Notes under the pieces: model-generated
The model's database searches: none
Seen by the model: only the letters and a program-made list of their open reading frames with translations
What the model was told of the DNA's origin: nothing
Made by a program: the position numbers and the translations under genes
Shown: piece after piece, positions 63,807-64,000 of the stretch
Layout: each line of letters starts with the position of its first letter
Position numbering within the stretch: the first letter of the stretch is position 1
DNA from: Nannocystis sp.
Lineage (GTDB): Bacteria > Myxococcota_A > Polyangia > Nannocystales > Nannocystaceae
Length of the DNA stretch: 64,000 nucleotides
Reading direction: 5' to 3'
Assembly: GCA_016712315.1 (NCBI GenBank)
Contig: JADJRG010000027.1
Coordinates: 1-64,000, forward strand

Positions 63807-64000
63807 ACGTTTCTTGACCCCCCGTGGTGTTACCTGTGGTGTTACCGCGGATCGCGCAGGGGGCCGCGGGGGTTGTTGTTCCTGCGGGAGATACCAGCAG
63901 GTTGATGAGATCTTCGCCCGCGTTGGGGGCGAGGTGGGCGTAGCGCTCGGTGGTGGTGATGTGGGCGTGGCCGAGCCAGAGCTGGACCACTTGCGGGGGG
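63805..64000 (-). CDS. second tyrosine recombinase, C-terminal end only (runs off the window)
   Basis: VVQLWLGHAHITTTERYAHL contains the GH...Y active-site end of a tyrosine recombinase, followed by a short tail with GNTTGNTTGG repeats and a stop at 63805. It is closely similar to the end of the integrase at 34052 (WLGHASVTTTERYAHL, tail GATTGAT). The rest lies beyond 64000. Confidence 0.85.
   Translation of the reverse strand, partial: PPQVVQLWLGHAHITTTERYAHLAPNAGEDLINLLVSPAGTTTPAAPCAIRGNTTGNTTGGQET

Overview
The DNA is very GC-rich with strong G/C third-position bias. It carries eukaryote-like Ser/Thr kinases, ECF-type sigma factors, a CHAT caspase-like protein, and an FG-GAP lipoprotein with a Ser/Thr/Ala-rich linker. 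Together these suggest a myxobacterium-like Myxococcota genome, most like the Nannocystis/Haliangium side of the phylum. That placement is inference from gene content only. There are no rRNA or tRNA genes, no CRISPR array and no clear core housekeeping block; this is accessory DNA.

Left part (1-34,015): a patchwork of gene remnants and insertions. It holds a decayed copy of a coiled-coil/membrane gene pair (217-2269), a lipoprotein, a chimeric pseudogene, an ISL3 transposase fragment and a truncated second BrxL (3363-5655). Next come an ECF sigma factor with a frameshifted receptor-like kinase (5640-8323), a TcmP/DUF5131 pair (9120-11136) and an Rpn-like nuclease-fold gene. An IS3-family element (13,444-15,366) splits a zinc-ribbon/membrane/nuclease gene exactly in frame. 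A frameshifted HSDR_N-type gene follows. A 3,256-bp transposon (18,048-21,303) with TGT...ACA ends and a GATGG target duplication splits an ECF sigma factor in frame. Behind that sigma factor lie a membrane protein, a TPR-CHAT lipoprotein and a subtilisin-like protease, a plausible regulated protease/conflict module. A UPF1-like helicase with an overlapping winged-helix gene and an FG-GAP lipoprotein complete this part.

Right part (34,016-63,779): a likely 29.7-kb integrative island. It is bounded by two identical 33-bp direct repeats, each lying at the 3' end of a minus-strand tyrosine recombinase gene; the second recombinase runs off the window, so the layout resembles a tandem array of islands. 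The island carries a small gene plus Ser/Thr kinase, and a convergent four-gene operon (coiled-coil, small membrane protein, TPR protein, thioredoxin-like/DnaJ). The first two genes of that operon are the intact relatives of the remnants at 217-2269. Upstream of the operon is a 723-bp segment with ~92-bp inverted repeats. A KH-domain gene and an XRE regulator follow.

The centrepiece is an intact type 1-like BREX operon (44,928-59,526): BrxA, BrxB, BrxC, PglX, an inserted AAA ATPase plus HNH nuclease pair, PglZ and BrxL. Most junctions overlap by a few bases (brxC and pglX are 20 bp apart), so the ATPase/HNH pair (Septu-like in layout) is translationally built into the BREX operon. Downstream are a small protein, a Cys-rich lipoprotein, a GTTGGCC repeat array, a truncated second copy of the transposon ATPase and an HNH fragment.

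Many genes outside BREX carry single-base frameshifts, often in homopolymers, whereas the 14.6-kb BREX operon has none. Real decay and uncorrected assembly errors cannot be separated from the sequence alone, and frameshifted genes are labelled accordingly.
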